Below are positions 63,101 through 64,000 of a stretch of 64,000 nucleotides of DNA, piece by piece. Made by a program: the position numbers and the translations under genes. Numbering within the stretch: the stretch's first letter is position 1; each line of letters begins with the position of its first letter. The DNA is from Paulinella micropora (lineage: Eukaryota; Cercozoa; Imbricatea; Euglyphida), in the NCBI GenBank assembly GCA_009731375.1, contig BJOX01000003.1:1607160-1671159 (forward strand), written 5' to 3'. The notes beneath the pieces are model-generated. The model searched no databases, had not been told where the DNA came from, and saw nothing but the letters and a program-made list of their open reading frames with translations.

Positions 63101-63672
63101 TGCGCAGCAAGGTGAGCGGCAAAATGGCCAAACGATGGTATTATACTTGGTTGAAGAAATGCGTTCACGGGCACGATGGCCCTGGAGTGTACGCCTGGTA
63201 TAAAAGCACCTGCCAGGATCCCGAATGGCTACCACGCGGAGGAGTCAAGCTTTTTTCTGCTCCTATGCACGCTTTGGAGTATCCTAAGCTCGTGACACCT
63301 CGACGACCGGATCTAACACAACTCAGGAGTATTGTTGAGACACATCGCCAGCTCCTAGGTGCGAGCGAAACCGCCAAAGCTGCAATGAAGGCGTTTGTCA
63401 CCAGCCGCACAGCTGTCGGAGCAGACAGGTCGAAGTGGAAGATGTCCGAATCCGAACCTGTTGGTGAGCCAGAAATCCAGAAAATTGCGTCGCCCGAGCA
63501 AGCCCGAGATATTGAGGAAGAAGAGGTCGTGGACCTGACTGCTAACTCACAATTGAGGGACCCGGTGGTTGCAAAATCAGATTCTCGAGATCAGGGTGAC
63601 GAGATTCAGTTCCAGACACCCGAACGACCGTCACAGTTTGCTGAAAGTGCCAGCAGCAGTAGCAGTAGCAGC

Positions 63673-63707
<35 letters not shown>

Positions 63708-64000
63708 AGGCCCCAACACTGTCATTCCCACCCAACAGCCCTTTCTGGGCGAGCCCAAGAAACCGAGCGCTTATCAATGCTGGCAGGCCTGGTTTCTTCA
63801 AGAGGAAAGGGAGCAAAAGGCTGCGTGCCAGGAATGCTTGCTCATGAACCATCGATTAGGCCGATTCAGCACAAGGGCGGTCGATACGCCACAGGTAGCG
63901 CAGCAGAAAAAAGATGACAAGGATCAACTGTTGCAGCAAATCAGGGAGCACCTTCTCGTGTGTTCCAAACCTCCTGCAAGAATGTGCAAAGGCGTTTCGC
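60119..64000 (+). CDS. DUF7869-type, probably transposon-derived gene (multi-exon, runs off the window)
   Basis: Supported exons: 60119-60229; 60580-~60641; 60841-60915; 60989-~61230 (contains LKISSFYSLWHDKYSDFIV); 61545-61684 (TMLAGKGCPVEDEIVGRILA); 61741-61783; ~61880-62100 (FGVISLNIDGMNKAKTTVPN ... GDTNLNLECLCRAL); ~62270-62386 (TMDNTCKDNKNWILMSLLCA ... ERFEVGFMQ); and 62932 to the edge (VAHTHLDVDQLFAQLASIL, open for 356 codons). Order and motifs (IDGM-x-K, DN-x3-DNKN, HTH-x-DVDQLF) match the DUF7869 domain, an uncharacterised domain found in repeated genes. The last exon adds a Ser run (63652-63704) and a charged tail. Exon joins at 61783/61880 and 62100/62270 are not resolved. It may be a domesticated transposase-like protein. 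Confidence 0.62.
63650..63706 (+). repeat. (AGC/AGT)n poly-serine repeat within the last exon
   Basis: About 19 codons of AGC/AGT encode Ser in frame with the DUF7869-type exon. Confidence 0.9.

Overview
The window is nuclear DNA from a eukaryote. Spliced genes, a complete Ty3/gypsy LTR retrotransposon, a non-LTR retrotransposon tail, poly(A)-ended retroposons and a very high load of microsatellites all point that way; nothing looks bacterial. I cannot name the species. An alga, charophyte or other protist-grade lineage is a low-confidence guess. Five assembly gaps are present (1703-2501, 6732-7209, 35276-35285, 37057-37066, 57242-58230), each bordered by simple repeats.

Layout. 1-10 kb is almost entirely tetranucleotide and dinucleotide satellite ((CATA)n, (GATA)n/(TATC)n, (CTAC)n, (CA)n), with two MITE-like foldback elements and a composite minisatellite as the only structured sequence. 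10941-21629 is a 10.7-kb Ty3/gypsy element on the minus strand with two identical 237-bp LTRs, a 4-bp target duplication, Gag, and a Pol carrying protease-like, RT, RNase H and integrase domains. Gag and Pol share one frame and are separated by a single TGA. 21.7-29.1 kb is satellite DNA with poly(A)-tailed retroposon copies, a LINE-type zinc-knuckle end and a 30-bp inverted repeat around (CTA)n.

29180-32756 (+) is a seven-exon gene for prefoldin subunit 6, a cytosolic chaperone subunit, whose introns are filled with microsatellites. Intron 3 holds three decayed copies of exon 3, and the end of the last exon is repeated in tandem downstream. 34.5-37.6 kb (-) is a transposase-like multi-exon gene. 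It is divergent from a coiled-coil protein gene at 37970-40197 (+).

42-56 kb carries mostly minus-strand genes with low-complexity, zinc-finger, PHD-finger, methyltransferase and OTU-protease segments. They are embedded in CAC/CAG-rich spacer and copied by a local 1-kb duplication. Several of these reading frames contain a stop codon or frameshift. 56302-59895 is a large inverted repeat around a gap, with a 76-bp tRNA-like sequence beside the gap. 60119 to the right edge (+) is a multi-exon gene of DUF7869 type, probably transposon-derived, still open at the window end.

Exon boundaries were placed by eye from GT/AG sites and frame continuity, without transcripts.
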